DNA of 64,000 nucleotides from Pterois miles (GCA_947000775.1 CAMQGK010000327.1:17556501-17620500); one strand, 5' to 3'. Counted from the first letter of the stretch, positions 34,778 to 48,500 are shown. Notes: generated by a model not told the origin, from the letters alone. Numbers and translations are program-made.

Positions 34778-37700
34778 GCCATCGATGCCCTGTGAATCAT
34801 TTCTCTCTGGGGCTCAGTGCGTATTTCACAAAACCTGTTTCTCCTGACAGATTTTTCATTTTTCATCTTCCTGTTCTTGTTCGGGGTGAGCAAATCAACA
34901 GCGTTAAAAAGCAACAACGGAGACAGTGAGGAATTATGTCACGCTGACCTCTTTCAACAAACTGCACCAACATCCAACAGTCTGGATACAAACACACACG
35001 CTCACATGTTTTCAACTAATGGTGTTGCTGCAACAGGAAGAATAGATCCCATTAGGGCTCTGAAGAGTGTCCTTAATATGCTATCACCCCACACTGCTCC
35101 AATCTGTGTCCATAACTGAGGATTATTGGGAAGTCAGGTTTTCATTAAAGGGTGAATGATGTCTCGTGATCACAATGCCGGACCAGCTGTGCGGCTCCTT
35201 TAAATTCTGGCTACAATGTGAAAGGGGGGAAGGTGGGTTAGGAAGGGGGAATGCATGGGGGGGACAACAACATTTCACGCCGCCTCGCCAAACAAATGCT
35301 GATGCATTTAGTCAGCAAACACAACACAGCAGCACACAGATCCTCCCACGCCACACCCTGCTGCTGCGCATGACACGCAGCGCCTGCGCTCGCAAAGAAA
35401 GGCACGGCAATGTGTCATCAAGCTCTCACTCTGCAAATAGCATGTCAGGCAGGGCCAAATTACTACAACCACACCAACAGGGCGACGCACGGGCCCACAT
35501 GATTAGAAGGAGGCTCCCAGAGCTGGCTAATTTATGATGTTCCTCGGAGGCTCGATGTTGCCCAATAGGCTTCCAATGTCGGGGGAACCGCAATCTATGA
35601 CCTGCAGCCACCGTCACCCATAGAGGGGCTTTTCAGGTATCATCTGCTCCTCTGACTGTGTCTCGCACTGGGACGCAACCACGCATTAGCGAATTTCTCG
35701 TCGCGCAAAACCTGTGTTGCTGTGATCCACATGTGAGAGCGATGGAGGCTCTTTTATCTGTGACCCTTGCAGGGCCCGGGGAAGGGAAGGTTCTCACAAT
35801 CACACCCCTTAATTACACCATCTCCAGCTAACCATCAGGCCTCCTCCACGACATTCCTCCAAAACGAGGGGGTCCCTCCCCGCTTCACTTTGAACCCTAA
35901 AGTATGGCCTCTGCCCACTCACTCTGGTCTCACGCTTTCCCGACCAGTCTAAACAAACCATGGACACACACACACACACACATGCACAAACACACACATA
36001 CCAATCAGATATGGCTGGAGATATATCAGACCAATTTGCAATGAATCTGTACTCCACATTCTCCATAAAAAATGCAGATACGCTGACCATAAATCACTGA
36101 TCTCTTTGGTAATTTCCTGTGTTCTCCCATCATTCAAACATCTGATATTATTTATCTTGTCTAGGCATTTTTTTTTTTTGATTCATGTTATCTTATATCT
36201 CAACATACGTCTTGGATCTCTGTAGTTACGCAGTGAAATTTTGGTGTGGAATATGTAAATTGAAGGGAGGTATAAATGAATTTTGCTGTCCTTTCTTTCT
36301 GTTTTTTTTTTTTTTTAGCTCTCTGCCTCTCATCCACTTCGCTCTGGCTGAAACTGAATCAGTCAGGCTTGGGTTTGATACAAGACAAAACCAATACAAG
36401 AGGCAGGCTAATAAATCACCAAGCTAATTGGAAAGCACAACGCTGTCTTTTACCCTACACACTTCCCAGGCCTGTCATCACCTGGGAGACTTTTAGCCCC
36501 CAAACAAAAAAATAAATACAACAGTAAGAAGCAGGAACAAGAACATCTGGCAGTACTCTCAAGCACTGGAGTCGTTGTGCAATCCCCAGTTATTGACAGT
36601 AAATAGGAGCAACACAGCTGTGTGGAATACTGTATCCTTGTAATAGCAGTAGCACTTGACAAGGTTTTTGAGTCAGACATCAGAGTCGGTTTCAGATGGC
36701 GCAATAGAATAGAAGATAAGTAATAATGTCGCTCTATGAGATAGATGAGGTTGATGGCACATCAATGAGGCTCCATGGGAGTTAGAATGCAGGGAGGTGA
36801 AGCTGGAGGGGTCAGAGGTCATCAGAGAGCACGGTGGGTAGGAAGGGATCACTATGACAGACATTTATCCTTCTTGACCAGTTATCTGGCAAAAAGGCTA
36901 TCTGGGACAGCGTGGGCTATCTGTGACACTGGAGAAGCTCCCACACTGATCAATGCCGAGGTCAGTAGCTCGGCAGCTGGTCCAGCAGCCCCAGAAACTG
37001 ATACAGGGGAGCGGGTTCATTCTCCCTGCAGGATTAACCTCTGGACCACCTTTAAAATCTTCCTCTAGGTGCCTCTGGGAGACTAATGAGAAATAATGAG
37101 GTCATCAGATCCCATTGAAGGCCCGGTGTTCCTGGGACTTAAACGTATTATCATCATTATCTCCCAGCCTGGTTCTGGCTGTGAGTTATATCATGAACAC
37201 GGGAAGAAAAGCCTCCCTGAGAGGAATTTCAAAAGCTGTGGGTAAAGTGGCAGAAGGGAGCGTGATTTGAAGAAATGCTGCCAGCGCTGCAGCAGTTCCA
37301 CCATCACCCGTATCGCCATTGCGCTTTATTTTTTGTTAGTTTGACTTTACACTTGAATTTTATGTGGCTCGCATGTCAAGTGCATTTGAAGTTGAGAGAT
37401 GAGTTACAGAGCGTCACTTGTGCTCTAATGGTGCATGCTTGGCAGAAGATGGTCCCTCAGCTGTGGTCTGGATAGGGAACCCACCGATTTTATCATGGAC
37501 ACGCAAAGCCTCAAGTCAGCTCTAGTCAACTTCTGTTCCTCCGCAGCCTGACAGCACCATGTGTAATCACTCTATTTATTTACATGAATATTCGCTGTGT
37601 AAAGAAAGGGTGCTAAATCATTTTTGTGAGGACGAATCTCTCGTGTTCCAGACGGGGTGTTTCATGTTATCGGAGCTGGAGGCGGGTTGTGGGGCCGCTA

Positions 37701-39919
37701 ATCAGCCTACCGAGAGAACCTCAGCCTCCTCCAGAAAGCTAACCAGAACCGATGTTGCACAGCAGGAGTGTCCATGTCGTAAAAGGCCTGGCAGTGCGAG
37801 GGGGAAAACAAGCCCCATTTTTCCATCCTTTGCCTCCAAGCTGAGTCGAACAGCTCTGACCTACTCTCTAGGCCCCTGGGTTTGGCTGACATGGAAGCTT
37901 TGGCTTGCTCGCTGCCACCCAGCCATGTCGTGTGGAGCTGCGGATGGCAGCAGTTCATGGCAAAGGCCAAAGCTGCCATGTTCTTCCCAACTCTCTCAGT
38001 GCTGTTTTTTCCACCTGGGCGCTCCTCCTTGTGGCCAGTGTGTAGCTAGGTGCAGCAGAGGTGGTGTTCCCGTCAATCAGCATCTTACAGAGAGAGAACA
38101 GTGATGACAGATGTGTCAGCGGTCCTCCTAGCTTCTTCACTCCAAGGAACACAATCTGTGATATAACCTGCCACGATCCACTCCTGTATGTGCTCAGCCA
38201 GCTCCGGCATACACACAGACAGCCCAAGCTTCAGACAGTGGTCAAGCACAGACAGACGGCCCTTCCTCTCACACTATACACTTACACAGAGTTGTGAAAA
38301 ATAACCCGATTCACCTCTGCATCTGGCCATAATGTCCCGGGAACCAGGGCTCGTTTGGTGGGTCCATTGTATTGTCTGGCAAATCTGAAAGAGCCGTGAG
38401 CAAAGCTGTGATGATTAAATGTCTCTTGGTAAAGCTCAAAGGCCAAAAGCAACTGGTCTTTTTGTTGGTTAGACTGTGCAATGGAAATACCCACAAGCTC
38501 AGAATTAGAGCGAGAAAGAGAGAAGTTGAATGAGAGAAGTGGAGAGGCTGCCAGCGCTGCCAGCTGAAGGCTGCAAAACCCGTATTAGTTCCTTTATACA
38601 GCCTTGGTACCAATTTGGCCAAGGCCCATGATGCATGGCTCTTATCCACCTCCAACCCGACGAATTCCCATGATGCACTTAAAATCTAAAACGATCTTGG
38701 AGAGGTCACATCCAATCACCTTCTACTCCCAGCCCTAATCTGATGTGACAAAACCGCAAGAAATATAACAATAGGATTCGGTAACAGATTTCCTCAGTCC
38801 GACAAATGCAGTAAAAAATAAATCACGATTGGCAATCCAAAACAATTACCCCTGACAGAGGAGTCTCTAGTGGCACATTAGGCTGGCACTGACTGAGCTG
38901 TGATATTTAAACCACACTTCCAGGATATTGGCAATCTCAGGCCTTGATCAGACTGGTTGTTGGTTGGCAGCGAACACAGCTGGAGTTTTAAAGCCCTCTG
39001 CAGTAGGATAAGGCTGGTGAGTGCATGTATGCATGTATGTGTGTATAGCGGTGGGGGGTCCATAAGACACCCTGAGGGAGGAAGTTTGAATGCAGCCTTG
39101 CTCCCATGCTGACCCCCCTCAACCCTTCCTCTCTTCTGAAAGACAGCTCTGATAGTCGCCTTTCAGCTAATAATTCTTTCAGCTGGAGAGAGATACAAAA
39201 TGACAGAATACGCTTTGGCTGGGGAATGTATGTTAAAACCGAGGTATTATGAAATGTGACTGAGGCGAGAGCATGACTGCACCGCATTCACAGATCTGGC
39301 TGTACATAAAGCCGCACACTGTGCGACCGTTGCTACAAATCTTCGCTGCGGAGCGGCGGGTTGACACCCGCAAACGCTGGTGTGGGGCCTCTTCTGGGCA
39401 GCTGATAAGAACCCCCGTGGATAACACTGCACATGGTTTATGGCTCATCAAGCTGTCCATTAGCTGCTGAAAGGAGTTCTTGCAAAGCACAGACCCAATA
39501 GAACATAATAATAAAACAAAAAGGCATTGCTAACGAACCGGCTACGTGGTAGTTTACACTGTGGCTCCCATGTCTCGGGCCTCTCCGGAGTCCAGCTGAA
39601 GACTGCTGTAAATGGGCTTCCAGTTCTGTTATGCTGTGGAAAGTGCAGTTCCCATTGCTGTTGGCTCTAATTATGGAGTTATTATGTCTGCAGTGTGGGG
39701 GGAATCCCGCAGATCAATGAGCCTTACATTTTAAATTCATCAAGTGATGCACAGTTTCTCGTGTAGCCTGGAGAAATTATTTCTTATCATGGTAAAGCTG
39801 ATAAAGTAGTATCAATAATAAATAAGCAATTAATAAATTACTTCCAACAAAGTATTTCCAACATTATATTTTAGTTTAAGTTTCTAGAACCAGCAACAAA
39901 CACTGAGGCTGCAGCATTT

Positions 39920-40025
39920 TCTGACGTTTTTGCATGAAAAATGTGGATTGTATTATCAAAATAGTTGGTGATTATTTTTCTGTCGATAGACTAATCGATT
40001 AGTTGACTAATCATTGCAGATCTAC
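39920..40025. repeat. hAT-like repeat fragment
   Basis: TTTTTCTGTCGATAGACTAA followed by TCGATTAGTTGACTAATCAT is a motif common in fish hAT-like repeats. Only about 100 bases are recognisable. Confidence 0.45.
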
Positions 40026-40159
40026 TCTACAGTTTACCTTCCTTTACCATTTGCCTTTTTACTTGTGTAAATATTGGAACACGATATTGGGAGATATTGA
40101 CAGACTGCTGTTAGTGTGTATGTTCTGAATGTGAATGTGAATCTGGCTTTTAGTGTTTA

Positions 40160-40575
40160 AATGTTCTTTCTATTAGCACCCACAGTCCAAAGACATGCAG
40201 GTCAGATGAACTAGAAAGTCAACGGCAAATTATTTCTAGGTGACACTGTGATACCTGTGTCCCAATTCAGGGGCCACAGCATCCACCCTAATGAATGAGG
40301 CCCATCAGTGTGGGTCTTTAAGAGGACCAGAAGGCCATGCTGAGCCTGCTCTACCCTTACAGAAGCCAAACTTAGTGGTACATTCAGATAAATCTGAACT
40401 CACAAAGTCATAAATGTACAAGTATTTATATTTATGACCATGAGGTTGACTTATAATAGTCTTGACTGTGACATTTTCCCTCAACACATGGTGAAGGACT
40501 GATGTATCACACAGCTAATGTTTTAGCCTGGTGATAAACTGATGACCTGTCCAGGGTGCATGCTAGGATAAGCCA
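40160..40575 (+). mobile_element. Decayed SINE of the 10817 family, split by another insertion
   Basis: CAGTCCAAAGACATGCAG (near 40183-40200) and ACTGATGACCTGTCCAGGGT (near 40539) match, in order, blocks of the SINE at 10817-11177. About 340 bases separate them, against roughly 130 in the intact copy. The extra DNA (about 40250-40490) starts with a CCCAATTCAGGGG motif that resembles the end of teleost hAT-like elements. No head or duplication survives. Confidence 0.55.
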
Positions 40576-41679
40576 CAGCCCACCCATGGTGCTGAAAAGG
40601 AACACTGAGGAATGTTTTCAAAAATGTTGTTTCAGAAGTTTTCATTAAAAATAACATATACACACGCTCACTGCATTGCACTGGCTTTAATCTTCTCATC
40701 AACCTATATGTGTGACTTTCATTGCGTCAAACGGCATCATGTTGCCAGCTTGCAGGGTAAAAAGTGTATTCATCTCTTTTCCTTCTGTCACATGCCTCAG
40801 GAAGTGAGGTTTGAGTGTACAAGCCTCTTGCTTGTCTTGCTCTTGTTTTCTTTTACCCAAGCAGTCCACAAAAAAAAAAAAAAGAAAAATTCAATGAGAT
40901 AAGATCACACAGACAAACTCTGGTGTAATAATAAGCAGCTGCTTCTAAGTGATTTCAGAGGCTGTGTTTAAAATGCTCTTGATAACAGAGACGTAATGCC
41001 ACGTTCCAAGCCTCTTTGGAAACCAGGAGCACCCGGCAGCCCCAACCACGTCGGCGGAGAAACCCTCACCGTCATTCGTCCACTCTGCCTTTGAGCTCTT
41101 GCGTACTAGTTGCCTGGGTCAACTCACATATAATATTCACTGACCCCACAATTAGCTTCCAACCTAAATATATGGAGGTTGGACGTGAACTGTTTAGTGA
41201 AAATGACATTTGGAGCGCAGCTGAGAATGAGGGTCAAATAGGAAACTGGATTAGAGAGCCATGACTGAAGCAGCGATCACATCAAAGTTGGCCTCGCTCT
41301 GAGATCTGATGCTACGTGACAATACAAGATGTTGTTCTATGAGCAGTTTGTATGGAGAAGGATTCAGATTAACTGGCCGCACACATCAGGATCAGTTAAA
41401 GTCAAAATTCACCCAGCATGGGGATATACCGTGGTTAGGATGGCAGGGTTAAAGTAAAAAAAAATACAAAAGAGAACATGATCTCTTTCTCTTGCAATTC
41501 TCTGAGTCATGAAAACAGGGTGACACCACTGTTACTGGTTAAAAAGCGCAACTGAGAAGGGATCCCTCTCCCAGATTTGCAATATATGCCATATGTACAG
41601 AATCGACCAACATAATAATAACAAAAAGGTTTCTTACATTTTTTTCCCCTGTTAAAAGATTTGTTTGGAGAGTTTTTGT

Positions 41680-41783
41680 CAGCTGTGGCTCGAGGGTGTC
41701 ATATGCTGTACAGACTGTAAATCCCCCTGAGGCAGGTTTGTGATATTGGGCTATATAAATGAAACTGACTTGACTTGACTGAT
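41680..41783 (+). mobile_element. LINE 3' end (L2-like), strongly truncated
   Basis: TGTAAATCCCCCTGAGGCAG, then TGATATTGGGCTATATAAAT, and a short (CTTGA)n tail ending near 41780. Conserved 'gggctatataaat' followed by a pentamer repeat is typical of the 3' ends of fish L2-type LINEs. There is no coding sequence. Confidence 0.65.
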
Positions 41784-44376
41784 GCAACATGTAAAAGAAT
41801 CAACTTTGGAGATTTTTCAGCTAACTACATCCTCACACCTGCTAGCTAACACATACCGGATCAGTCTGTCAACTGAACGAACAGAGAGGATATAAACTCT
41901 TCATCTAAAGGCCTTTAGACACCAGAACTGTCATCTTTGTCATGAGTACCTTTAAGGTAAAGTCCCACATATACAAATGCAGGTGAGACCATCACCTGCT
42001 GAGGCGATTTGCGAACTGAAATTTGACCAAAGTTGAATCCTACCCGAATACTAAGATGTAAAATTGTTTCCCAACTGGAAGCAAATGTTTTTTCCCCCAT
42101 TCGCTCGCATAAAATTGGAGTGAATCAGAGGTGAATGCTGATTTTGTGTGATCACACCTGCACGTGAACATGAATATTATGAGGTGAAAGAGCCTAAATA
42201 AAGGCATCAACCAATCACATTTTGCATGTACACAATACTGCACAACAACACGGAGGCTCCTTGGTCCAAACCAAGAGGGCAAAATTCATTACTCCTTTCA
42301 ACCTTGACATGAGCAGCGCAGACCAGATACACCACTTCCGTTCTTATCTTTCACAATAAAAGCCCTAGACATACAGTATACTGTGTATTGTGTAACTGTT
42401 TACCAGGGGCAAATTCACTCAGAGAATTTCACTAAAAGGAAACTCAGTAAAACAGTTTGCAGTAGCTTAGGCTACACAATAATTTACCACAGACAGACTG
42501 CCAGATGCTGCTCTGGGTCAACAGGAACCAGGCAGTTGGTCCTCTGGCCACCTGAAACTATTAGAGCCTTTTACTGAAAATGTACTGCAGCTGGCGTAAA
42601 TTCACATCATAGTCGGAATAAACAGTTTTGATATAGACATATTGTATTTTGTATTGTTTATTCATCACGCCCCTGCTGTGTAAATGCCTTAATTCCTGGT
42701 AAGACAGAGAATAAGCCAACCCCCAAAATATCAAAGTAATAGAGCGTTAGTGGAATCAGCAACTGCTAGGTTAGATGCATCTTCCAATGCTATTTGTTAG
42801 TGAAAAAAAGTCATCGTTGTTACTAATTAATGCATTACTTGCCAACAGTGATGTAGAATCATGGTACTAGAGTTTCAGTTTTCTAAACCATCAAAGGTAA
42901 CAACATCCAAAGCTGGCTGGTGCAGCTTTAACATGCTTTTCATTTTCATAATCAAATGGAGCCAAATGTGCTTGCATCTAGGTTGGCAGTGATTGGGTAA
43001 GCAGAATGTAAGTGCATATTTTTTTTCTTCCTGCGGTTGTTCCATGTTCGCGTTATTGGGCCTAAAGGTCCGGACACCCTCCTCTGGGGCTTGCGTCTGT
43101 CAGGAGTTTGGCTCGAGGAAGTAAATGAGTTCAAGTTCCTCTCTGTTTTCATATGAAACACTCAGCCAACACCTCAGGCTCCGTGTAAAGCTATAAAGGC
43201 TCTCGCTCTCTTCGAGCATATTCCATGTTAAAATAAGGTTATGAGATCGGGGTGCTACATGAGGAGGAGAGGGAGACATTTCATTAATTGGATTTTACAG
43301 TTATTCTTTAACGAGAAGCAAGAGAGCATATCAATGTTCCGCTGTTATTGTTGGGAGTTTTTTTTTGTTTTAATACTAAAACATAATTGAGAGCGTGCAA
43401 GATTGAAGGTGTGGTCTGTTTCATGTTATTAAACTAAAAAAGCATTTTCCACAAAAACGTGTGCTGAAAAATGTACTACTTTTATTGCAGGCCACAAGAG
43501 AAATATGTGCAACAATGAGACTATTATGAGACTATTAGCAAAATAACTAATATGGTTTTACTGCTGAAACAATCATTGTGAGTGAGCCAAGTTTGCCCTC
43601 CTCATGAATACACTACTAATCTTAAGGGTTAATGCTTTACTGCTCTTAATGCTTTGTTTTTTCTTATCAAACTTCAGTGAATGCACAGTTGTTGGTGGAG
43701 GATCTGGACACTTCAGTTGGGACTGGCTTTCTGTTCAAAGTCAAAAATGACTTTGGCTGCCAAGGAATTACACTGTCTAGTGAAAGTCTCAATCCACAAG
43801 CTTTTCTAGGCCAGGCAGTCAACAAAAGAAGTTAGTTTCATGCCCGAATGTGAATATATAATCATCTTTGTACTTCAGATGATATTGAATGACATTGGCC
43901 AAAAGGGCTGTTTTTTACACGTTGCTTTTAATATGATGATACAAGTCGCTGGTGAAGGTTTGTCTTCAGTGCATCTTGGTTGTATTTGAACCTGAATTTC
44001 ATGCCTTCAAATATCCTTGTGACTGTGGGATGTTTGGTATTGTAGGTGTAAAGGGAGTGTTAAAGGGAAATGAGAAACAGCGCTCATCATTCTAGCTGGA
44101 GTTCACTGTTAAGTCCCAAGGGAGACACCACTGAGACAAGTCTTCACTACTCTTACATCCACCTGTGTGAACAGATGAGCCGTTCAAATTGCGAGGTATG
44201 TGTGTCTCCTCTGGATAAACGACAATAAATCATGTGTTGTGGGAAAAGGGGAGGTTGAGTGTTGAGTGTGTATGAGTGTCTGGGGAAGACGGGGTGTTGG
44301 GAAAAGAAGGGGAAAGTCAGCAGTGTGGGGGGTTGAGGGGTAGGGCGGGAGCACGACGGAGGCTGGGTAGACTTAC

Positions 44377-44565
44377 TGGAGCACATGTTGAGTTCAGGGC
44401 TGCGCATGCCATAGTATCCGGCCGGACAGTCGTGAAGACACTCCCCGTACTGCCTCATCCTCTCCCTCCGCAGGAACAGGAAGAGTTTGGGCTGGCAGTT
44501 TACACAGCCGTTGTCCCTGGAGCACACTGAGCAGCCTTTACAGATGGGGTACGCTCCATAGCTAG
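44377..44565 (-). CDS. rspo2: R-spondin 2, exon encoding furin-like repeat 1 (partial gene)
   Basis: This 189-bp exon encodes the first furin-like cysteine-rich repeat of R-spondin 2, a secreted Wnt/beta-catenin enhancer. In this family the repeat contacts the ZNRF3/RNF43 ubiquitin ligases. Eight cysteines are present, spaced as in vertebrate RSPO2, including ICKGCSVC, DNGCVNC and GECLHDC. The ligase-contact loop reads LRRERMRQYGEC; mammalian RSPO2 has LRREGMRQYGEC, so the contact Arg and Gln are kept and a Gly is replaced by Arg. On the minus strand the acceptor is ctgtttgtcctgcag ending at 44566, and the donor gtaagt starts at 44376. Both introns are phase 1. The exon opens two bases into an Ala codon, so an upstream exon with the start and signal peptide must exist at higher coordinates; I could not find it. 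RSPO2 fits better than RSPO1, 3 or 4 because of the FLRRE..RQYGEC stretch. Confidence 0.96.
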
Positions 44566-45255
44566 CTGCAGGACAAACAGAAGAGGAAACAGTAAAGGTG
44601 ATTAATAAGATAGAAGCAAATATGTAAAGGTGTCAGTATGCTTCAACTGGAGTATTCGCTGAATGGTCGGACAGTAAGTGAAACCCCCTCCCCACATTCT
44701 CTGATGTTGACGTAGTGGGGTTTCCTCCAACCATTAAGCTTGCCAAATTCATGCAGCGATTAGCAGAGTATACGGACGTTTCAAATTATTTTTCATTCTT
44801 TACGTGACATTTCTGCCAATTTTGTACTGTATGTACAAATACGTGCAATTTCAGGGCCTTTGAGGAAAGACTGTCCAAAGTGTATGCAGTTGAATTTGAA
44901 TGATCAACATGTCTCTCCCCTTTCTATGACAGGATTTTCACCCCTGTGAATGTTGTTCAGACACGTAGTATGACCTGATGTTTAGAGTCTAGACTGAAGA
45001 TTAACAAAAAAAAAAAAAAAAAAAGTTGCCCCTACAAGTATATTATACAAGCTATCTGGCTTCAAAACTTGAAGGCCATGTACACACTGGCAAATATGCA
45101 TTTTATTTCTTTCCTATAGAGAGTGAAGACACCAAATCTCTTGGCATTGCTAATTTGGGCATTGCACATTGCTTGCATTTTACCACTGGTAAAAATAGGC
45201 GAGTCCTCAAATCTCTAGAGATGTAGCTGACATGTAGCCGTGTGGTGCTGAAATA

Positions 45256-45280
45256 AAAGAAGAAGAAGAAGAAGAAGAAG
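45256..45280. repeat. (AGA)n microsatellite at SINE 3' end
   Basis: This is an AGA repeat of about eight units, directly after the SINE tail. It is probably the SINE's own terminal repeat. Confidence 0.9.
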
Positions 45281-45595
45281 ATCTACCTTTATTAGTCCCA
45301 CAATGGGGAAATTCAATTTACACTCTGTTAAACTCATACATGGTACATGCAGACCTGAAACACACATACATGCATTAATGGAGAGACTTCAGAGTGAGGG
45401 GGCTGCTCCTGACAAGCGCCCCGAGCAGTTGGGGGTTTGGTGCCTTGCTCAGGGGCACCTCGGCAGTGCCCAAGAGGTAAACTGGCACCTCTCCAGCTAC
45501 CAGTTCACACTCAGTTTTTGGTCCATGTCGGGACTTGAACCGGTGACCCTCCGGTTCCCAAGCCAACTCCCTACAGACTGAGCTACTGCTGCAAG
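45281..45595 (-). mobile_element. Full-length tRNA-headed SINE
   Basis: On the minus strand the element starts with a tRNA-like head: GCAGTAGCTCAGTCTGTAGG (box A region) and GGTTCAAGTCC (box B, 45531-45541). A body follows with the teleost SINE motif GAGGTGCCCCTGAGCAAGGC. The 3' tail is AATTTCCCCATTGTGGGACT...AATAAAGG, followed by a (TTC)n repeat at 45256-45280. The 28-base tail differs at one position from the tail of the LINE at 59475-59502, which suggests that LINE machinery mobilised it. Confidence 0.85.
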
Positions 45596-48500
45596 TTCTG
45601 CAGCAGCCACACATTACTGACATTGCCTGTGTGGCCCGGCCGTAACTAGGTAGGATTATTGCCAGTGCCTACTTTTGTGTTAAATTGCTAGGATCATTTG
45701 GTTTTCCTGCTACCTGGTGTATGATGGCGACATAAACCCATTAACAGTTAGGTTTAGGGTAATGCTACAGTGAGCTCCTACAGCTCATCGTGTGTAGAGG
45801 GCCTATAGAAATGTTGAAATCGTAGGTCAGGGCTATTGTTAGTTTCTGGTGCAGCCCCATTGGAGGCTGCATCAGACTTGGTGGTTCAGAAGGCTGTTTG
45901 TTCTGCACTAGCAACAGAAAAGCAGAATTCTTTTGGACCGTTGCATCATCCCACATGCGTGGACGACCCTGACTTCACCCGGTGACAAGGACAGGCTGAA
46001 CTTGAAGCAACAGTCTCAACCGTGGGAGGGCTGACCAGCAGAATACAAACTGAGTACAAGAATAAAACCAAGACAACCATAATAGATATATCAGCAGGAT
46101 ATCCTCTAATTCATAGTAAATACGTCCAATTCAACAATTTGTCATTCATGCAAACTCTGGCTCCCCTCTCAACATTCGAATGCTGATTGGTTATGAATGT
46201 GAATATTGCATTAATTCTGGTCAGAGCTGGCCTCCTGAACGATTGTGTTGAGACAGCCGATGAAAGCCCCCAAAACCGCAGTGGCTCTGGCCTCGGCTCG
46301 AGTTGCCTGCGGAAGACAAAGAAGCCAGTAACAAGACAGTCCATTCCACAATAAGTGACTCTCAATGTAAACTCCTTAGCGTCCCGTTTACAGGAAAATG
46401 TCCTTGGGCAAATCCAATCTCTCCAAGCGAGAGACACTTAAGTTGATCTAAGCCAAGTCTTAAATATCACAAGCAGGGACTGGGTAACAGCGCCGCTCAA
46501 ACTGAGCGACCTACCACAACGCTTAATAAAACACTGCGCAGCAAACTGGACAAACCCTGAGAGACAGAGCAGAGCATGCCTGTGTTACTGGCCGTGGATC
46601 CGCATATTAGATTTCTCCGAACAGATTCACCCAGACGAAAGTGAGCGCTAAGTGGGCCCAGTGCAAGCATCAGTTTGTAATCATGTGAAAAGCAGTCAAC
46701 GAATGTCAGACTTATCTTTTTTTCATTTCTTTGTTGGTGTGTTGGGAGACAGTCTTCAGAGAGGTATACGTTGGCTCTGCCAAACTACACTCACTCTCCT
46801 GAAGCCGGGGTGGATGGAAGTAAGATTAAGTGCTAATCAGAATGTGTCTCTGATGGTCTTTAGGGATGAGGTTTACGGAGACACCCCATCGATCACAGCA
46901 GCAATGGGATGTGCGCTCCAAGCCTGTTCATCACACAGACTGGTGATTGTTCATCTCCAGTCGGCACTCGCTCAGTAAGACGTGAAGGAGAAACCCCAGA
47001 ACTGGCTCTTCCAAATCTCAGATGGAAAATTGAGTCTTATGTTCAACTGTCAATCCAGTGTCTAAGATAATATTATTTCTTATTGCAGTTGTTCCAATGC
47101 AGGTTGTTTCTCAATTCACTAGTCAGTTGGCTTAGTGATAAAATGATGTGCAGGCATTTTAATGTTTGTTCATATTCATATATTTCTACACATATAAACT
47201 TTAGGTATTCACATTAAAACATGCTAAACACAGTAAAAGCCACTTCTGTTGAAAAAGAGCTGTTGTAGCTGTATTAAAAGTGTTTCAGGTAACACCACAA
47301 ACTGAATTTCTCAAATACATCTCGTATTTCATTCTGTCAATCCTTCCGTCTAGTAAAACTAAACTGCAACATTAGACCAAACCTCATACTATAACCATAT
47401 ATTTCTATAAAATATACAGACTGGATGTGTTTACAGCAAACTGACATCCACATTAACTTGGTCACATTTACTCCCTTGGCCCTCGCCAAACTTGAACACA
47501 ACACTGACAGGAAGAGAAAGCCAACTTGGCAAAAGTAAAGAACTATGAAGCTGGAGAGCTTATTTCTCCAGTCCGTTATGAGCGGGCTCAACTCATAACT
47601 ATTGACAGAGTGCTAACAATACTACACTAACAATAATACAAAAATAAAATCAGGGCCAACGGTCATCTTAGATCACCAGCTACTCAATCAGTAGGGAAAT
47701 TATAGTCACTGAAAAGGTTTTTCATGATTGGCTCAAAAACCCTGCTCACTCTTTGTTGTCAAACATTTGTTTTGTTGGTTGCTAATCTCGCAATGCACGC
47801 TGATTGAGGACAACATAATCACATGGCGTTTGAATGCAGCAGAGCCCACATCCTGGAATTAGCGTACGATTGGGAGGGGAAAAAAAGGGGGTTGGGGAAG
47901 GAAAGGCTGTACACGGTGCAGAGAAACTCTTTTGGTGCTGATCTTGGGAGATTAGCTTGTGTGTGTGTCTGTGGAAAGGTTTGGAGGTTCAGGCCACAGG
48001 TATGTCAGGAAGTAGGCCACAATTCACAGTGTCTGGAGCAGCGCCGTCCAACTCACGTCCTACACTACTGGCATAATGTCTAGCGCACTTTACATCAATC
48101 TGTCCACTGCCAGCAGGTTTTTGCCATTCTTAAAGAAAACACTCATTCATATGAATCAGATTATTAAGACTAGAATAAATATATGAGTAGCTACTTTAAA
48201 GCAGAGCTGAAACTACTGGGGAAAAAAGTATTTGGAAGAGTCTTGTGAGTCAAAATCTTTACCTCGGCGTGCTTTATTGGCATGAAAATTGAAACCCGTT
48301 TGTCAAAGCATGTAGCGACCATGTTTTTAAGTGGCACTAAAGAAGAGAAAATCAAAGGGAAATGGGTTAAGTGTTAGTTCTGAAGTCTCTATAGATCATT
48401 GCAGCTTAACCTAATTTGGCAGGAACATAATGTTTCGTGTGCTGGTGGATGTGTTCTGAGTTATGGATGTGGTTTTTGTTTTGCACATTGTGTCTTTTTC

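Larger units (their letters stand above)
34636..44376 (-). other. rspo2 intron between furin-1 and furin-2 exons, about 9.7 kb
   Basis: Starts gtaagt and ends ttccaccag on the minus strand. 34.8-39.8 kb shows no clear mobile element beyond (CA)n near 35968 and poly-T runs. 39.9-41.8 kb holds an hAT-like piece, a split SINE and an LINE tail. 41.8-44.3 kb shows nothing definite. No second gene seen on either strand. Confidence 0.8.

Noticed and set aside
45525..45595. tRNA gene on the minus strand
   Set aside because: SINE head continuous with a SINE body and LINE-type tail.
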